In this document: positions 1 through 9,593 of the stretch, in pieces | How the letters are laid out: each line of letters opens with the position of its first letter | Numbering within the stretch: position 1 is the stretch's first letter | DNA from: RGIG464 sp045599585 | GTDB taxonomy: Bacteria; Myxococcota_A; Bradymonadia; UBA4248 | Length of the DNA: 64,000 nt | Assembly (NCBI GenBank): GCA_045599585.1 | Contig: JAZRWH010000049.1 | Span: 19,666-83,665, forward strand | Reading direction: 5' to 3' | Position numbers and translations under genes: made by a program | Notes under the pieces: model-generated | Seen by the model: only the letters and a program-made list of their open reading frames with translations | What the model was told of the DNA's origin: nothing | The model's database searches: none

Positions 1-249
1 GTGGTAGACTCTACCGATAACGTAATTTGCAATAATCGATTCTGGCGTTTCTGCGAGTATTTTTTCTACAACAGATCGAGCTTTTATATAATTTCCTTGC
101 GAAACAAGCTCGTAGGCTTCCTTTTCATCAAGTGACGAAAATAAGGCTACCTGCGCATAAGCGTTCTCTTGCGGACATATCAACAAGCCACCCAATGAAA
201 TTCCTGCAGCCAATGCAAGAACCTTCAAAAAATGAAAACAGCCCTTCAT
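1..249 (-). CDS. Exported TPR-like protein, truncated by the window edge
   Basis: The first 83 codons of a minus-strand gene, open to base 1. The ATG at 249 follows a purine-rich GAGG sequence. Residues 1-32 form a signal peptide (Lys near the start, a long Leu/Ala/Gly core, AYA before Gln). The following residues, with an EAYELVSQGNY start and then KARSVVEKILAETP, have the helix-turn-helix look of a tetratricopeptide repeat. It lies downstream of the MoxR/TgpA/DUF58 genes on the same strand, and TPR proteins often accompany such operons (BatC-like), but the rest of the gene is outside the window, so the family is only a suggestion. Confidence 0.6.
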   Translation of the reverse strand, partial: MKGCFHFLKVLALAAGISLGGLLICPQENAYAQVALFSSLDEKEAYELVSQGNYIKARSVVEKILAETPESIIANYVIGRVYH

Positions 250-422
250 CTGATAACCTCTAACCTATGACATCCAAAGCAACCGATCCGTATCCAAAGA
301 TCCTCTTTTTACAGTTTTCCTACAGTTTTCAACCCTTGATCTAGGCCAAACCAAGTACATAAAACTGTATTGTAATTTTTAAATACGATGTACATTTATA
401 AATTACTTTTTTGCTGAATCAA

Positions 423-478
423 GAGGGGGTAGCGGCGTATTGGCTTTGCCAATAGCCGCTCAGGGGGACACATCCCCC
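423..478 (-). repeat. Framed bulged-hairpin repeat, copy 1
   Basis: Long-form copy of the hairpin family, read on the minus strand: a G5/C5 frame, outer stem AGCGGC/GCCGCT, inner stem TATTGGC/GCCAATA and an unpaired C on the 3' arm. It starts 12 bases after the moxR stop, in the sense orientation of that gene. The rest of 250-490 holds no gene. Confidence 0.85.
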
Positions 479-490
479 ACCAAACCAAAA

Positions 491-1489
491 CTAATGCATC
501 ATACTAGCTGACAATTTTTTAAGCGGTGCAACGAGTGCATCTCGAACGATAACTTCAGGAGCGCCAGCCCCAGGCGTCAACTGCAGACGGTGCGCAAACA
601 ACGGTTCACAAAGATCATCGATATCCTGGGGCGTCACATACATTCTCCCGTGCATAAACGCCCAACACTGAAGCGCCGGTATCGCCTGAACGAGCGAACG
701 CGTCGAAGCCCCCTGAACACAACGGCTGTCCTCGCGAATGGCTCGGATCATATCTACAAGACAAACCATAATCGCATCATCGACCGCGACATCTCGGCGA
801 ATCAATTCTCGAGCCGATTCAATATCACAGACAGAAACGAGATCCATATTACACTTCTCGCGTGGTCGTCCCCAGTTTTTAATAACATTAAATTCAGCTT
901 CTCGACTGATATGCTTCATTTTAATTTTAAACATAAAACGGTCGAGCTGTGCCACAGGAAGCGGATAAGTTCCCACCTGATCTAGCGGATTTTGCGTTGC
1001 GATAACAAAGAACAGATTACCCAATTTATAGGTTTCATTATCGACCGTAACCTGTTTTTCGCCCATTGATTCGAGCAAAGCAGACTGAACTTTCGGTGAA
1101 GTACGGTTAATTTCGTCAACGAGTGCAATGTGTGTAAAGATTGGACCACGTCTGAAATGAAATTCATTACTCTCAGTATTAAATATCATAACACCGGTAA
1201 TGTCGCTTGGGAGAAGGTCAGGCGTGAACTGCATGCGTCTAAAAGCGTTTAAGCCTTCCGAAACGGTATTATCCGAAATACTTTCACCCAAAGCCTTAGC
1301 CAACGTCGTTTTACCACTTCCCGGAAAATCTTCGAGAAGCACGTGACCGTCTGCAAAAAGAGCCGTTAAAACAAGATCAACGACGTCGTCTCGTCCCATT
1401 ACATCATAACAAATGCGTTTTTTCAGAAGTTCAATTGTTTGTTTGGCCTGTGTTCTTACTTCTTCTTTTGATAATTCAACGGATGACAT
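491..1489 (-). CDS. MoxR-family AAA+ ATPase
   Basis: 332 residues, the usual MoxR length. Walker A GSGKTT is at about 57-62, the family signature FTPDLLPSDITG at about 88-99, Walker B LVDEINR at about 123-129 and the sensor motif ATQNP near 168. MoxR ATPases are cytoplasmic chaperone-like proteins that act with DUF58 or von Willebrand A proteins. Here the partners are directly upstream on the same strand (TgpA-like and DUF58), 60 bp from the TgpA stop, so the three genes probably form one operon. The ATG at 1489 follows GGAAATTACA, a usable ribosome binding site. No odd features. Confidence 0.93.
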   Translation of the reverse strand: MSSVELSKEEVRTQAKQTIELLKKRICYDVMGRDDVVDLVLTALFADGHVLLEDFPGSGKTTLAKALGESISDNTVSEGLNAFRRMQFTPDLLPSDITGVMIFNTESNEFHFRRGPIFTHIALVDEINRTSPKVQSALLESMGEKQVTVDNETYKLGNLFFVIATQNPLDQVGTYPLPVAQLDRFMFKIKMKHISREAEFNVIKNWGRPREKCNMDLVSVCDIESARELIRRDVAVDDAIMVCLVDMIRAIREDSRCVQGASTRSLVQAIPALQCWAFMHGRMYVTPQDIDDLCEPLFAHRLQLTPGAGAPEVIVRDALVAPLKKLSASMMH

Positions 1490-1549
1490 TGTAATTTCCT
1501 ATATTTAGAGAGCCTGTGCATTTATACTAAAAACACACAGACCGTGTTA

Positions 1550-3817
1550 CTACAAATGGAATATGGCTATAATACGTCGTCCAAAACTTACAGACCTACG
1601 AGCATCTCTGCGTGCCACACTGACGAGTTTTGCGATTTCACAAGCTTCACTGTCTGAAATCTGGCCGCCGAGTTTTGCAGCCAAAGTTGCGTCGACAATG
1701 CGTTGCGTCGCAGTGCCACGTGTCTTGGCAAAGTGTTCGAGTGTTTCACCAGGAGCTGGTGCTTGACCGTAACAACTCCAACTCTTTAATGTACTGCGAA
1801 GTGAACGCGGAAGGTCTTTTGCGCGTTTAACGGTCGAGCCACGAAGAATAATGATGCCTTTACGCGTATAGAGAATAACAATTCCACCGCAAAGCAGAGC
1901 GAGTATACTGTACCAGATCACGTCCCAAGGCACAGTAAATGGCTCATGTACAGGTTCTTCGGCTTTTCCTGCGGATTTATCGTCTCTCGCAAGTTCGCCA
2001 AACATAGATTCCAAGGACTGATCCACAAACACTGCAGGCTGAGGATCACCGTTTTCGGGGAAAATATCAAAAGTTACCCAACCAATGCCATCTACATAAA
2101 TTTCAGGCCAGGCATGCGCCATATTACCGCGAATGATCACAGCCGAGTTCGTTCCGCGAAGTTCGTTGTCAACTGCAAAGCCAATGGCAACACGGGCTGC
2201 GATGCCCTGACTTCGAAGCAAATACACCGCAGAGTGCGCGAAATGAACGCAATAACCACGCAACGAGCCAAAGAGGAACGATGCGGTTGGATCGTCAGCA
2301 TCGACGTGTTTCTCCTTAAGCGTATAATACCCTTCGTGCTCTAACCAAGATTTAATAAGAATAGCTTTGGCAATATCTTCCCCATAGAATCTTGGATCAA
2401 GTTGTCTAACAATAATGTCTGACAAAGCCTTGTAACGCGGATCATCAGGAATCTTGAGATAGTGCTCTTTTTTGGCTGCATCCCAACTGTCAGGCACACT
2501 TTTACGGCCAATAAAGCGGGTTACATCACTTGTCAAACCAAGACTATCGACGCCATAAGCGGCAATAAACATCTTTTTGTTAGGATTCTCGATAGGGAAA
2601 ACGCGCTGTCCCATAGCGAGTTGGGGAGGCTGAGACGTATCCTGAAGGAGAAACATCGAAGTCTGAATTGTTTTATGTACAGATCTCGACTGAATGTCTA
2701 ATGCTGTAATTTCCTGCTTATAAGGAAAGCTTGAAATAACGTCGGAATCTTCATCGCTCTTAACGAGGTGGTTACCATCGTAGTGGCTTAAAACGGATTG
2801 TCGAAAATGGAATATGCCGTCTGCAGGCTCAAATTCGTCGTAAAAAACGGCAATCGCGACAGGCGTTGGGGGATTATCGGGAGGGACATTCGTATCAGAA
2901 TCACTGTTTCCCCCCTTATTCCCATTATTTTTGCCATTGCCATTATTATCGTCGTTATTATCGCTGTTATCGCCGTTATTATCGTTAGATGAATCGCCAT
3001 TATCGTCGTTGTTATCGTCGTTATCGTTTTTGCCCTTAGACGAATCATCATCATCATCTTTATCGCTGTCTTTATCGTTCGATTTAGAATCATCATTATT
3101 GCTGAACAAACCGAGCGGATCTTCAGTCGACGACATGATAGCGGAGTAGGATGAGAGTTGAGCGAGAATAAGCGCGACGAGAGCAAGGATAACGAAGGCA
3201 TACAACGTGCGAAGAAACTTTGAACGCCCCAACCAGAATATGAGCGACAAGAAACCTGCGCCAACCCCCATATAGCGGTAGAGTTCAATAGGATCCTTAC
3301 CATTTGAATAAGCCCAATCTGCAAATTCTCGGGGATTTTGTATATTGTAGTCACGGTGGGAGAAAAACACGAATACAAGTGCCCCCAACGTCACACATGA
3401 CTCGATCAGGCGAGCGACCTGATACCGCAGCGAAAGACTTCTGAGGGCCAACGTAATGCCGAAGGCAAGGGAACCATAGTAGATGATTCTTGATGTTGAC
3501 AGCACGCCAAAAAAGTCCGTGACGCTACCATTCATCAGAGCGAGTGCACCGAAACAACCAAAACCAGTCAAGAGCGCACTGACAATTAATATCCATATAA
3601 GACGGATGCGAAAATGACTTAAAGCGCCCGCCAAACATCCCGCAACGACGGAACATACAATGACAGCAATGCGAGATGTATCATCGCATAGTTCCATCGT
3701 ATATACACTCTCACAAGCAGAGAGCATCAAGACTTTCAGGATCTGAACCCATACAGATTCACCAGCCAGAGGTTTTGCAGACGACGAAGCCTGATTTTGT
3801 GCATTGACACTGCTCAT
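1550..3817 (-). CDS. TgpA-type membrane transglutaminase-like protein with Asp/Asn-rich linker
   Basis: 755 residues. About six membrane segments lie between residues 35 and 230, an extracytoplasmic part follows, and one further membrane helix is near 645-665. The transglutaminase fold shows its triad: Cys in GYCVHFAHS (about 523), His in HAWPE (about 568) and Asp in TFDIFPE (about 583). Between residues about 236 and 309 lies a long stretch made almost only of Asp, Asn, Ser, Lys and Gly. The start overlaps the DUF58 stop by four bases (ATGA), and AGGAGG stands just ahead of it inside the upstream gene, so translation is probably coupled. MoxR/DUF58/TgpA sets are widespread; the substrate is unknown. 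Confidence 0.88.
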   Translation of the reverse strand: MSSVNAQNQASSSAKPLAGESVWVQILKVLMLSACESVYTMELCDDTSRIAVIVCSVVAGCLAGALSHFRIRLIWILIVSALLTGFGCFGALALMNGSVTDFFGVLSTSRIIYYGSLAFGITLALRSLSLRYQVARLIESCVTLGALVFVFFSHRDYNIQNPREFADWAYSNGKDPIELYRYMGVGAGFLSLIFWLGRSKFLRTLYAFVILALVALILAQLSSYSAIMSSTEDPLGLFSNNDDSKSNDKDSDKDDDDDSSKGKNDNDDNNDDNGDSSNDNNGDNSDNNDDNNGNGKNNGNKGGNSDSDTNVPPDNPPTPVAIAVFYDEFEPADGIFHFRQSVLSHYDGNHLVKSDEDSDVISSFPYKQEITALDIQSRSVHKTIQTSMFLLQDTSQPPQLAMGQRVFPIENPNKKMFIAAYGVDSLGLTSDVTRFIGRKSVPDSWDAAKKEHYLKIPDDPRYKALSDIIVRQLDPRFYGEDIAKAILIKSWLEHEGYYTLKEKHVDADDPTASFLFGSLRGYCVHFAHSAVYLLRSQGIAARVAIGFAVDNELRGTNSAVIIRGNMAHAWPEIYVDGIGWVTFDIFPENGDPQPAVFVDQSLESMFGELARDDKSAGKAEEPVHEPFTVPWDVIWYSILALLCGGIVILYTRKGIIILRGSTVKRAKDLPRSLRSTLKSWSCYGQAPAPGETLEHFAKTRGTATQRIVDATLAAKLGGQISDSEACEIAKLVSVARRDARRSVSFGRRIIAIFHL

Positions 3818-5223
3818 GCAAGACCTCCTGCCGGAAGACGCTTAGCTGAGGCTTTTTTTGCAGCAGCAGAAGGCTCGTACATCATACTATCTCCAGTCTT
3901 TACATCTACGAGCCGAACTGAACCGATAACAGAGAGTGCATCACAAAGTTTTTCGCGTTCGGCATATTGATTAAGTTCTTTTTCATTCTGACAAAACACA
4001 CGCTTTATTAACGAATGTTTTTGGGGATTCATCTCGGTGGGTTCCAACGCCATGACAAACGTGGGACGAATACCAGAACTGCCACAAAAGGCTGCAACGT
4101 TTTTTAACCAAACGCCGCTTGTCGAAGGAACCATCATAAAAAAGTGTCGCAAAGCACTGCTTGGAATTTTATTAATCTGTTCTGATATGCCAGTGCCCCC
4201 CTGAGACCGATGGCGGACTGATTCGATAATATCATCCAGAGCATCTATAGAATCTGTTGAAATACGCTTTGCGCCATCAGCACAAAAATTAAGTTCTGCT
4301 AAAGACCCCTCAAGTGAAGTCAAGAAGGTACGCGTCAAAGAAGCAGAGGGCTCATCGTCTTGACCAGCAACGAAATAGATAAACATCTCGTGTTCTTCAA
4401 CGATCGCTGGTTCTGGCGCACGAACCAAGAGTTTGCGACTGCGTGCAAAAACACGCCACAACAAATATCGAAGTGGGTCGCCAGCTTGATAACGCCGCAT
4501 CTCCACAAGTTCGCCCTTACTTTCGCCCGTCGGAAAGGAATACCCTTCGCCACTCGCGTGCGCTGAAACTTGTATGGAATCAAACACACAACTCGACGGC
4601 TTAATTTCGGCATTAAACTGTGTTTTAAGTGGAAAAGTGAATGACGTAACACCAAAAATATCACGCACCGTAATTAAATGTCGTGTTTTTTCGTAACGGC
4701 CACGCGAGCGGATAACGATTCTTTCTTTCAGCCACTGCCCATCTGGACTAAACGTCGAATCAAATGGCGCATCTTCACTTTCAACCGCAACTTGAACAAA
4801 CGGAAGCCAGAAGGGATTAAAGACTTGAAAACCAGAATCCAGAACCTGATTCGTCTCTAACTTACCTAATTCGGATAAATCCTTATTTCGATGTGCGGTA
4901 ACAATCCAAACCAACGCAACACCGATTAATTCGAACACAAATACCAGCAAAAAAGCCGCAACCAAGCAAATTACAGATGCAAACAAGATCTGATTCTGAT
5001 GACGCACAACTTCACCAAACCAAACCACATAAGCCAGACAAACAAAGATAAGCCCCGCCCAAGTTACGGGAAAAAAGCCTTTTATCCGCTTTAAAATACG
5101 CGAAATCAATTTGACAATGGTTTTAATACTGATTCGTTTTTTCACGTTTCTTGTTATGTCTTGTGCCGCTTTCGCATTAACCAAGTTCGGCACTATCTTT
5201 TCGTCATGCTTCGATATATCCAT
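3814..5223 (-). CDS. DUF58 domain protein
   Basis: About 469 residues from the chosen start. Two membrane helices lie at roughly 50-115, followed by an extended beta region and the DUF58 signature, recognisable in RRYQAGDPLRYLLWR and the following RSRKLLVRAPEP. DUF58 proteins are membrane-anchored, von Willebrand A-like partners of MoxR ATPases. The reading frame is open to 5481, but I prefer the ATG at 5223: AAGGA stands eight bases ahead of it, and the extra upstream residues look unlike protein. It is the first gene of the DUF58/TgpA/MoxR operon. The roughly 300 bases between 5223 and the divergent gene at 5531 would hold both promoters; I see no other feature there. Confidence 0.85.
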   Translation of the reverse strand: MDISKHDEKIVPNLVNAKAAQDITRNVKKRISIKTIVKLISRILKRIKGFFPVTWAGLIFVCLAYVVWFGEVVRHQNQILFASVICLVAAFLLVFVFELIGVALVWIVTAHRNKDLSELGKLETNQVLDSGFQVFNPFWLPFVQVAVESEDAPFDSTFSPDGQWLKERIVIRSRGRYEKTRHLITVRDIFGVTSFTFPLKTQFNAEIKPSSCVFDSIQVSAHASGEGYSFPTGESKGELVEMRRYQAGDPLRYLLWRVFARSRKLLVRAPEPAIVEEHEMFIYFVAGQDDEPSASLTRTFLTSLEGSLAELNFCADGAKRISTDSIDALDDIIESVRHRSQGGTGISEQINKIPSSALRHFFMMVPSTSGVWLKNVAAFCGSSGIRPTFVMALEPTEMNPQKHSLIKRVFCQNEKELNQYAEREKLCDALSVIGSVRLVDVKTGDSMMYEPSAAAKKASAKRLPAGGLA

Positions 5224-5530
5224 GCTGCATTCCTTAAACGCACTTAGGTCACGCAATACCATCGTGGTTTGTATAGCGAACGTCTGTTTAGCGCAACCCG
5301 TAAACGCAAAAACCATAGGCTTATGTCTCAATTCTAAAAATTCTTTTTTTATTCCCATTGCTATTAATTTCATTGATGAATTTGTATGTCGCGCGTAAAT
5401 TAAATCATTTTGCAGCTCGTTCAATACGATGCGGCTCAATGAGAGGGGGCTTTCAGCGTGCCCCAACACAAATCCACACACCTTAATCCCTTTCGCATAT
5501 TCACGCCTGCGGCATATCCAATAGGTCTGT

Positions 5531-6859
5531 ATGAAACCAATCGAATATTTTTATATCTCCGATTCAATCACATCCCAAGAACAAGCCCAACAACTGATCT
5601 TGGATGCTTGCGACGATCCTGCCCTGCAGCAACTATCCAAGATGATTTTATCCATGCTTGCCATGCAGGACGGCATCGTTTTTGAAGATATCGCCTCAGA
5701 AATTCTTCTTGAAACCGGTGGTGCTGTGGACGATGAACAGGTCAACCAAATCGTGGCGTTTCTGCTCAACAATGATCTGATCAAGTGTACGCTATCCACG
5801 CCTCGACTCGCTGTGCCTTACTACCTGGATCATCAATGTGAACTCTGCGGCTGCTCGTGCCAAGCCCAGCTCGTCGGCCCGCTCTCCGAGACGGAACTGA
5901 AAAATGTCATGGATGCCCACACCCCGCTACACGACGAGGGACTCGTTCCGCACGGCGTAGCGCCCATTATGAAGGGGCTTAAGCCAGATGGCACATGCCT
6001 GCACTTTCTCAATTTTCCAGGGAAACGCTGCGTTTTTCTCGATGACAACAATCTCTGCACCGTTCACGCCCGTTTCGGCGCCATGCAAAAGCCTGCGGCA
6101 TGCCGTCGTTTTCCATGCATTGCAATTGCAACCGAGTCTGAGATTCGAATCGGCATCAAGCCCTACTGTTACGCAAATGCCCGCGTCGTCCGTATTCAAA
6201 CGCCAGAACCTGATTACATCAACTCGCTTCTCAATGGCTCAGACAGCGCGTTTTATCAAGATTTGCTCGATAATGCAGCCTTCCGTCCCGTTCTAAAAAA
6301 TGCGGATCCGATTGAAGAAGCACAGGCAAAGTTTGAAGAAGCGCGCATCTTATCCATTCTTCAAGATCCATCCTTGAATTGGCCTACCCTCCTTTGCCGC
6401 CTCATTGATCCAGAAGCCCCGGAGATCGACCAACTGCCCCCCGCATTTCTTCGTGCACTTGAATCGCGTTTCATCCACTTTTCCAGCCTGCTTCGCGCAG
6501 AAGCAGATAAGCTCGGTCAAACTGCACACGCCCGCCATGCTCAGGCACTCTGTGACCAACTTTCCAAACCCATTACGGTGTCTTTGAATGAGGCTTCCCC
6601 ACAGTTTTTACAATTTGCAACATACAGCCTCTACAACGCCGTCTTTCTGCGCGAAACGACGCGTTTTCCCGCGTTATCACTGGGCGCTTTTGCGCTCGCG
6701 CTCGGCACGATCGCGGCAATCCAAGCTCCTCAACAAAGCGACACCCTCCTCATTGCATGGATGCGCTTGTTTGCACAAACACCCGCATTCACCCTTCTGT
6801 TTGACTCCTCCGATGCGCTCGCATCACTTGCTCAGTGCCTTCATGTCGATAACTGCTGA
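5531..6859 (+). CDS. YkgJ-type cysteine-cluster protein
   Basis: 442 residues, apparently cytoplasmic. The N-terminal quarter is not recognised. From about residue 103 there is a cysteine cluster (CELCGCSCQ), followed about 55 residues later by CVFLDDNNLCTVH and CRRFPC. This spacing is typical of the YkgJ/UPF0153 family, whose cysteines are thought to bind zinc or an iron-sulfur cluster. The C-terminal 200 residues are helical with no recognisable motif. It is divergent from the DUF58 operon and looks monocistronic, with a framed hairpin repeat 28 bases after the stop. Substrate and role are unknown. Confidence 0.75.
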   Translation: MKPIEYFYISDSITSQEQAQQLILDACDDPALQQLSKMILSMLAMQDGIVFEDIASEILLETGGAVDDEQVNQIVAFLLNNDLIKCTLSTPRLAVPYYLDHQCELCGCSCQAQLVGPLSETELKNVMDAHTPLHDEGLVPHGVAPIMKGLKPDGTCLHFLNFPGKRCVFLDDNNLCTVHARFGAMQKPAACRRFPCIAIATESEIRIGIKPYCYANARVVRIQTPEPDYINSLLNGSDSAFYQDLLDNAAFRPVLKNADPIEEAQAKFEEARILSILQDPSLNWPTLLCRLIDPEAPEIDQLPPAFLRALESRFIHFSSLLRAEADKLGQTAHARHAQALCDQLSKPITVSLNEASPQFLQFATYSLYNAVFLRETTRFPALSLGAFALALGTIAAIQAPQQSDTLLIAWMRLFAQTPAFTLLFDSSDALASLAQCLHVDNC

Positions 6860-6887
6860 CGTTTTTTTTGAATTGCGTATTTAGGAA

Positions 6888-7027
6888 GGGGGAAGTCTCC
6901 CCCTGACCGGCTATCCTCCGTGCTCAAGCCTCAGTTCGTAGTCCTAATACATACGGCCCCCTATACCTACCTCAGCTCAACAAGCCTAAGCCGCATGAGC
7001 ACTGCGGATACGCCGCTACCCCCTCTC
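6888..7027 (+). repeat. Framed bulged-hairpin repeat, copy 2, long apex
   Basis: The frame GGGGGAAGTCTCCCCC and ACCCCCTC encloses CGGC-TATCC... and ...GGATA-C-GCCG. The inner stem continues imperfectly for about 15 bp (TGCTCA/TGAGCA), and the apex is about 70 bases of unique sequence instead of the usual 2-4. No ORF is evident in the apex. The rest of 6860-7178 holds no gene. Confidence 0.75.
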
Positions 7028-7178
7028 AAGTTTACGAAATCTTCAAAACATCACGCTTTCCTAAATCTTCATGCATTGATCTGCATAACGCTCCGCACAC
7101 TTCGTCCCTGCTCATAAGCTTCGTACACAAAGTACAAACTTCCGCGCTTCCCCCCTAACCTAAAACACCTAAGAAACA

Positions 7179-9308
7179 ATGACATTTATTGACCTCGATA
7201 TCTATAAATCACTCATCAAACATACTTCTGGAAGATGGATTCCTACGCTCCTAGTTAGCTTCGTATGGTGCGTTATTTATGTAATCCTAGTCTTCCTAGT
7301 TAGCCTTATCAGTGTATTTCTGAGCGAATTTCTCGAAGATTTCGTTGTAAGAATTATCGTTGCACTCATATCAACGATGATCTTTGGCGTGACTTATTTC
7401 GGATTAATAAGTATTCCATATGCGAATATTCTCCATCCGGAAAAGTCAGTCTTTCAAAATTTCATTGAATCTTTAACAGTTAATAATATCAGACGTGCCT
7501 TGTTCATGGGGGTGGTTTATGAGGTTATTGTCGGGGCTCTCCTTTTGGGAACCTACATTGTTGAATCGCTCATGGGCCTTGCGCTCATAACAGCGCCTCA
7601 ATTTATCTTTTACTTCATGATAATATGCAGGATCGTTGCGTTATATATTGCGACAAGATTCTATTATACTTTTGCAAACATTCCCGCTGAACTTTACGAT
7701 AATCCTAACGCCAAAGTTATAGATTCATTTTCAAACTCACGCGTTACGATGGATGGGCACAAATTTGCTCTCTTTAGACACCATGTTCCCGTCTTCCTCG
7801 TTTGGCTTTTGGCGCTTGTTCTACCGGTTATCTTCGTTTTTGCAACCATGGGATTCGGTGGTCTCATGAATGCTATAAACGTTCAAAATAAAATCGAAGC
7901 ATCCGCTGAACTCCAAAAAGCAACCGAACAAACACGCAAAGCATCAAACGGTAAAGACGATTTTTATCGCCTCAATCAGTACATCAAACAAACGGATGAC
8001 AATACAAAACTTGCTGTTTATCGTCCCACACCAGAAGAAGCTGTCTTATTAAGCAAGCTCTCTCAATTAAAATTCTTCATTATCCTATCCATTATCATCA
8101 TTCTTGCTTCCATACCGATCTTCACTGCCATCCAGGTCGAATTTTGCCACAAACTCACGGAGCCAGCCCGCAAGAAAAAAGCTGAACTCGACGCCTTCGA
8201 AGAAGAAGCACGTCGTAAGAATAATGAACGCATCGCGAATGCCGCCAAATATAATGAAGCGAGACGTACAGCAAAACAAAACAATGCGCTCCCTGATGAC
8301 GGTCGTTATCGATCGATTGCAGTTGACTATTCTTCGCTCGTCAGAAGCGCTAAGACTGAATACGACTACAGCAAAGTTGAAAACAAAGACAATGACGCTG
8401 TAAATACGACGCAAAAATCAGAACACTCTGACGCAAACGTCACGCAACAACAAGACACAAAACAATCTGAAGACAAAGTTGTTTCCGTGCGCGAACGAAA
8501 ATTGTCCTTCAATGGCTCTTTCGATTTTGGACTCGACGATATCAAAGCCGAAGCCGAAAAACCATCCTCGCGTAAACTTGAAATCGCAAACTCCGTTTCA
8601 GACCGCATTGACATTCCTTCGTTTGATTTCAATGCACTCACGGAAGATTTGCACAAAACAGATTCTAAAGCCCCCGCAACATCCAAAGAGCCCGCAATCG
8701 TCAATGACGAAAAGACTTCTGCTGACAAAGCGCCTAGTCCAGCGGTACCGATCATATCGGCCCCCAAACTCGACAAACAAACACAAGCCGCCGCCCCCAA
8801 AGTGCCAAATTTAACCGCTGACGCACCAGACGAAAATGCAGACAAACAGAGTTCAGTCAACAAGCGAATTGAAGATTTAAAGCCTCTGTCAGCCTCAATC
8901 CCGACCCTCAGCAAACCTCTGTTCTCAATCAATAAACCCGCTTCGACAATTGCTAAAAAAGAAGAGAGCACACCCAAAGAAGACAAAACGCTCTCAACGA
9001 GCATTCCGCTTCTCAACAATTCTACAGAAGAAGCAGAACCGGAAGTGCCTATTCTTCCTAAAACGGAAGCTCCCAGCCTCACTTTGTCAAACGACATTTT
9101 TGCGAACAGCCCAAGTTTAGCAACAGACTCCGATCAATCTTCCGAGACCACCTCTGACAAAGAAACGGATATCTTTGCGAATAGCAAATTTAACTTAGAT
9201 AACGACTTTTCACTAGACAACGACTTTAAAGTCAATAGTAGCCTCGATTTTGGTTCCTCGACGGAATCCAGCTTCGATGACATTTTTGCTAAATACAATA
9301 AGTCTTAA
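7179..9308 (+). CDS. Polytopic membrane protein with long acidic cytoplasmic tail (DUF975-like N-terminus)
   Basis: 709 residues. The first 320 hold about six membrane helices. A segment around residues 170-215 (YDNPNAKVIDSF, then TMDGHKFALF followed by a hydrophobic helix) resembles the DUF975 family of integral membrane proteins; this is a resemblance, not a firm assignment. A charged, probably coiled-coil segment follows (about 325-370, rich in KKK/EEE and Ala). The last 330 residues are low complexity, rich in Ser, Asp, Lys and Pro, ending with repeats around DIFAN and LDNDF. The function is unknown. A strong hairpin with T-run downstream (9519-9563) is its likely terminator. Confidence 0.7.
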   Translation: MTFIDLDIYKSLIKHTSGRWIPTLLVSFVWCVIYVILVFLVSLISVFLSEFLEDFVVRIIVALISTMIFGVTYFGLISIPYANILHPEKSVFQNFIESLTVNNIRRALFMGVVYEVIVGALLLGTYIVESLMGLALITAPQFIFYFMIICRIVALYIATRFYYTFANIPAELYDNPNAKVIDSFSNSRVTMDGHKFALFRHHVPVFLVWLLALVLPVIFVFATMGFGGLMNAINVQNKIEASAELQKATEQTRKASNGKDDFYRLNQYIKQTDDNTKLAVYRPTPEEAVLLSKLSQLKFFIILSIIIILASIPIFTAIQVEFCHKLTEPARKKKAELDAFEEEARRKNNERIANAAKYNEARRTAKQNNALPDDGRYRSIAVDYSSLVRSAKTEYDYSKVENKDNDAVNTTQKSEHSDANVTQQQDTKQSEDKVVSVRERKLSFNGSFDFGLDDIKAEAEKPSSRKLEIANSVSDRIDIPSFDFNALTEDLHKTDSKAPATSKEPAIVNDEKTSADKAPSPAVPIISAPKLDKQTQAAAPKVPNLTADAPDENADKQSSVNKRIEDLKPLSASIPTLSKPLFSINKPASTIAKKEESTPKEDKTLSTSIPLLNNSTEEAEPEVPILPKTEAPSLTLSNDIFANSPSLATDSDQSSETTSDKETDIFANSKFNLDNDFSLDNDFKVNSSLDFGSSTESSFDDIFAKYNKS

Positions 9309-9370
9309 TATTCATCGAGATTATACAAATTGAGACGAATTGATTTATGACGTTTATGCGCCGCAGGCCT

Positions 9371-9427
9371 GAGGGGGTAGCGGCGTATTTGCTTGCAAAT
9401 AGCCGCTCAGGGGGACACATCCCCCTC
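9371..9427 (-). repeat. Framed bulged-hairpin repeat, copy 3
   Basis: Same long-form element as at 423: inner stem TATTTGC/GCAAATA, outer stem AGCGGC/GCCGCT, single unpaired base, G5/C5 frame. The flanking GCCGCAGGC just before it recurs next to other copies. It points against the upstream plus-strand gene. Confidence 0.85.
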
Positions 9428-9518
9428 AACAAAAAGGTAGATGTCTGTTTTTTTGTTTCTGAAGTGCTTTATATAAATCTCAAGACTTTCATACATAACG
9501 CATTTAGTATATTCTTAA

Positions 9519-9563
9519 GCGTCTGCCAGGCTCTCCACAAACCTGCCAGACGCTTCTTTTTTA
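9519..9563 (+). terminator. Intrinsic terminator after the polytopic membrane protein
   Basis: A 12-13 bp stem with one mismatch (AAGCGTCTG.../...CAGACGCTT) is followed by a T-rich run. It lies 19 bases ahead of the M2 peptidase gene and so separates the two transcripts. Confidence 0.7.
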
Positions 9564-9593
9564 TTTGCACCTAGTGCCCAAATGGAGATGAAT

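Noticed and set aside
423..478. Integron attC site
   Set aside because: The bulged stem recalls attC, but the RYYYAAC/GTTRRRY ends are absent and no integrase or cassette pattern is seen.
2931..3149. Plus-strand reading frame rich in Leu/Ser opposite the TgpA linker
   Set aside because: It is the mirror of the Asp/Asn codon run; it has no ribosome binding site or protein-like composition.
5224..5481. N-terminal extension of the DUF58 gene
   Set aside because: Open frame, but no binding site at its start and non-protein-like residues; the inner ATG has a good site.
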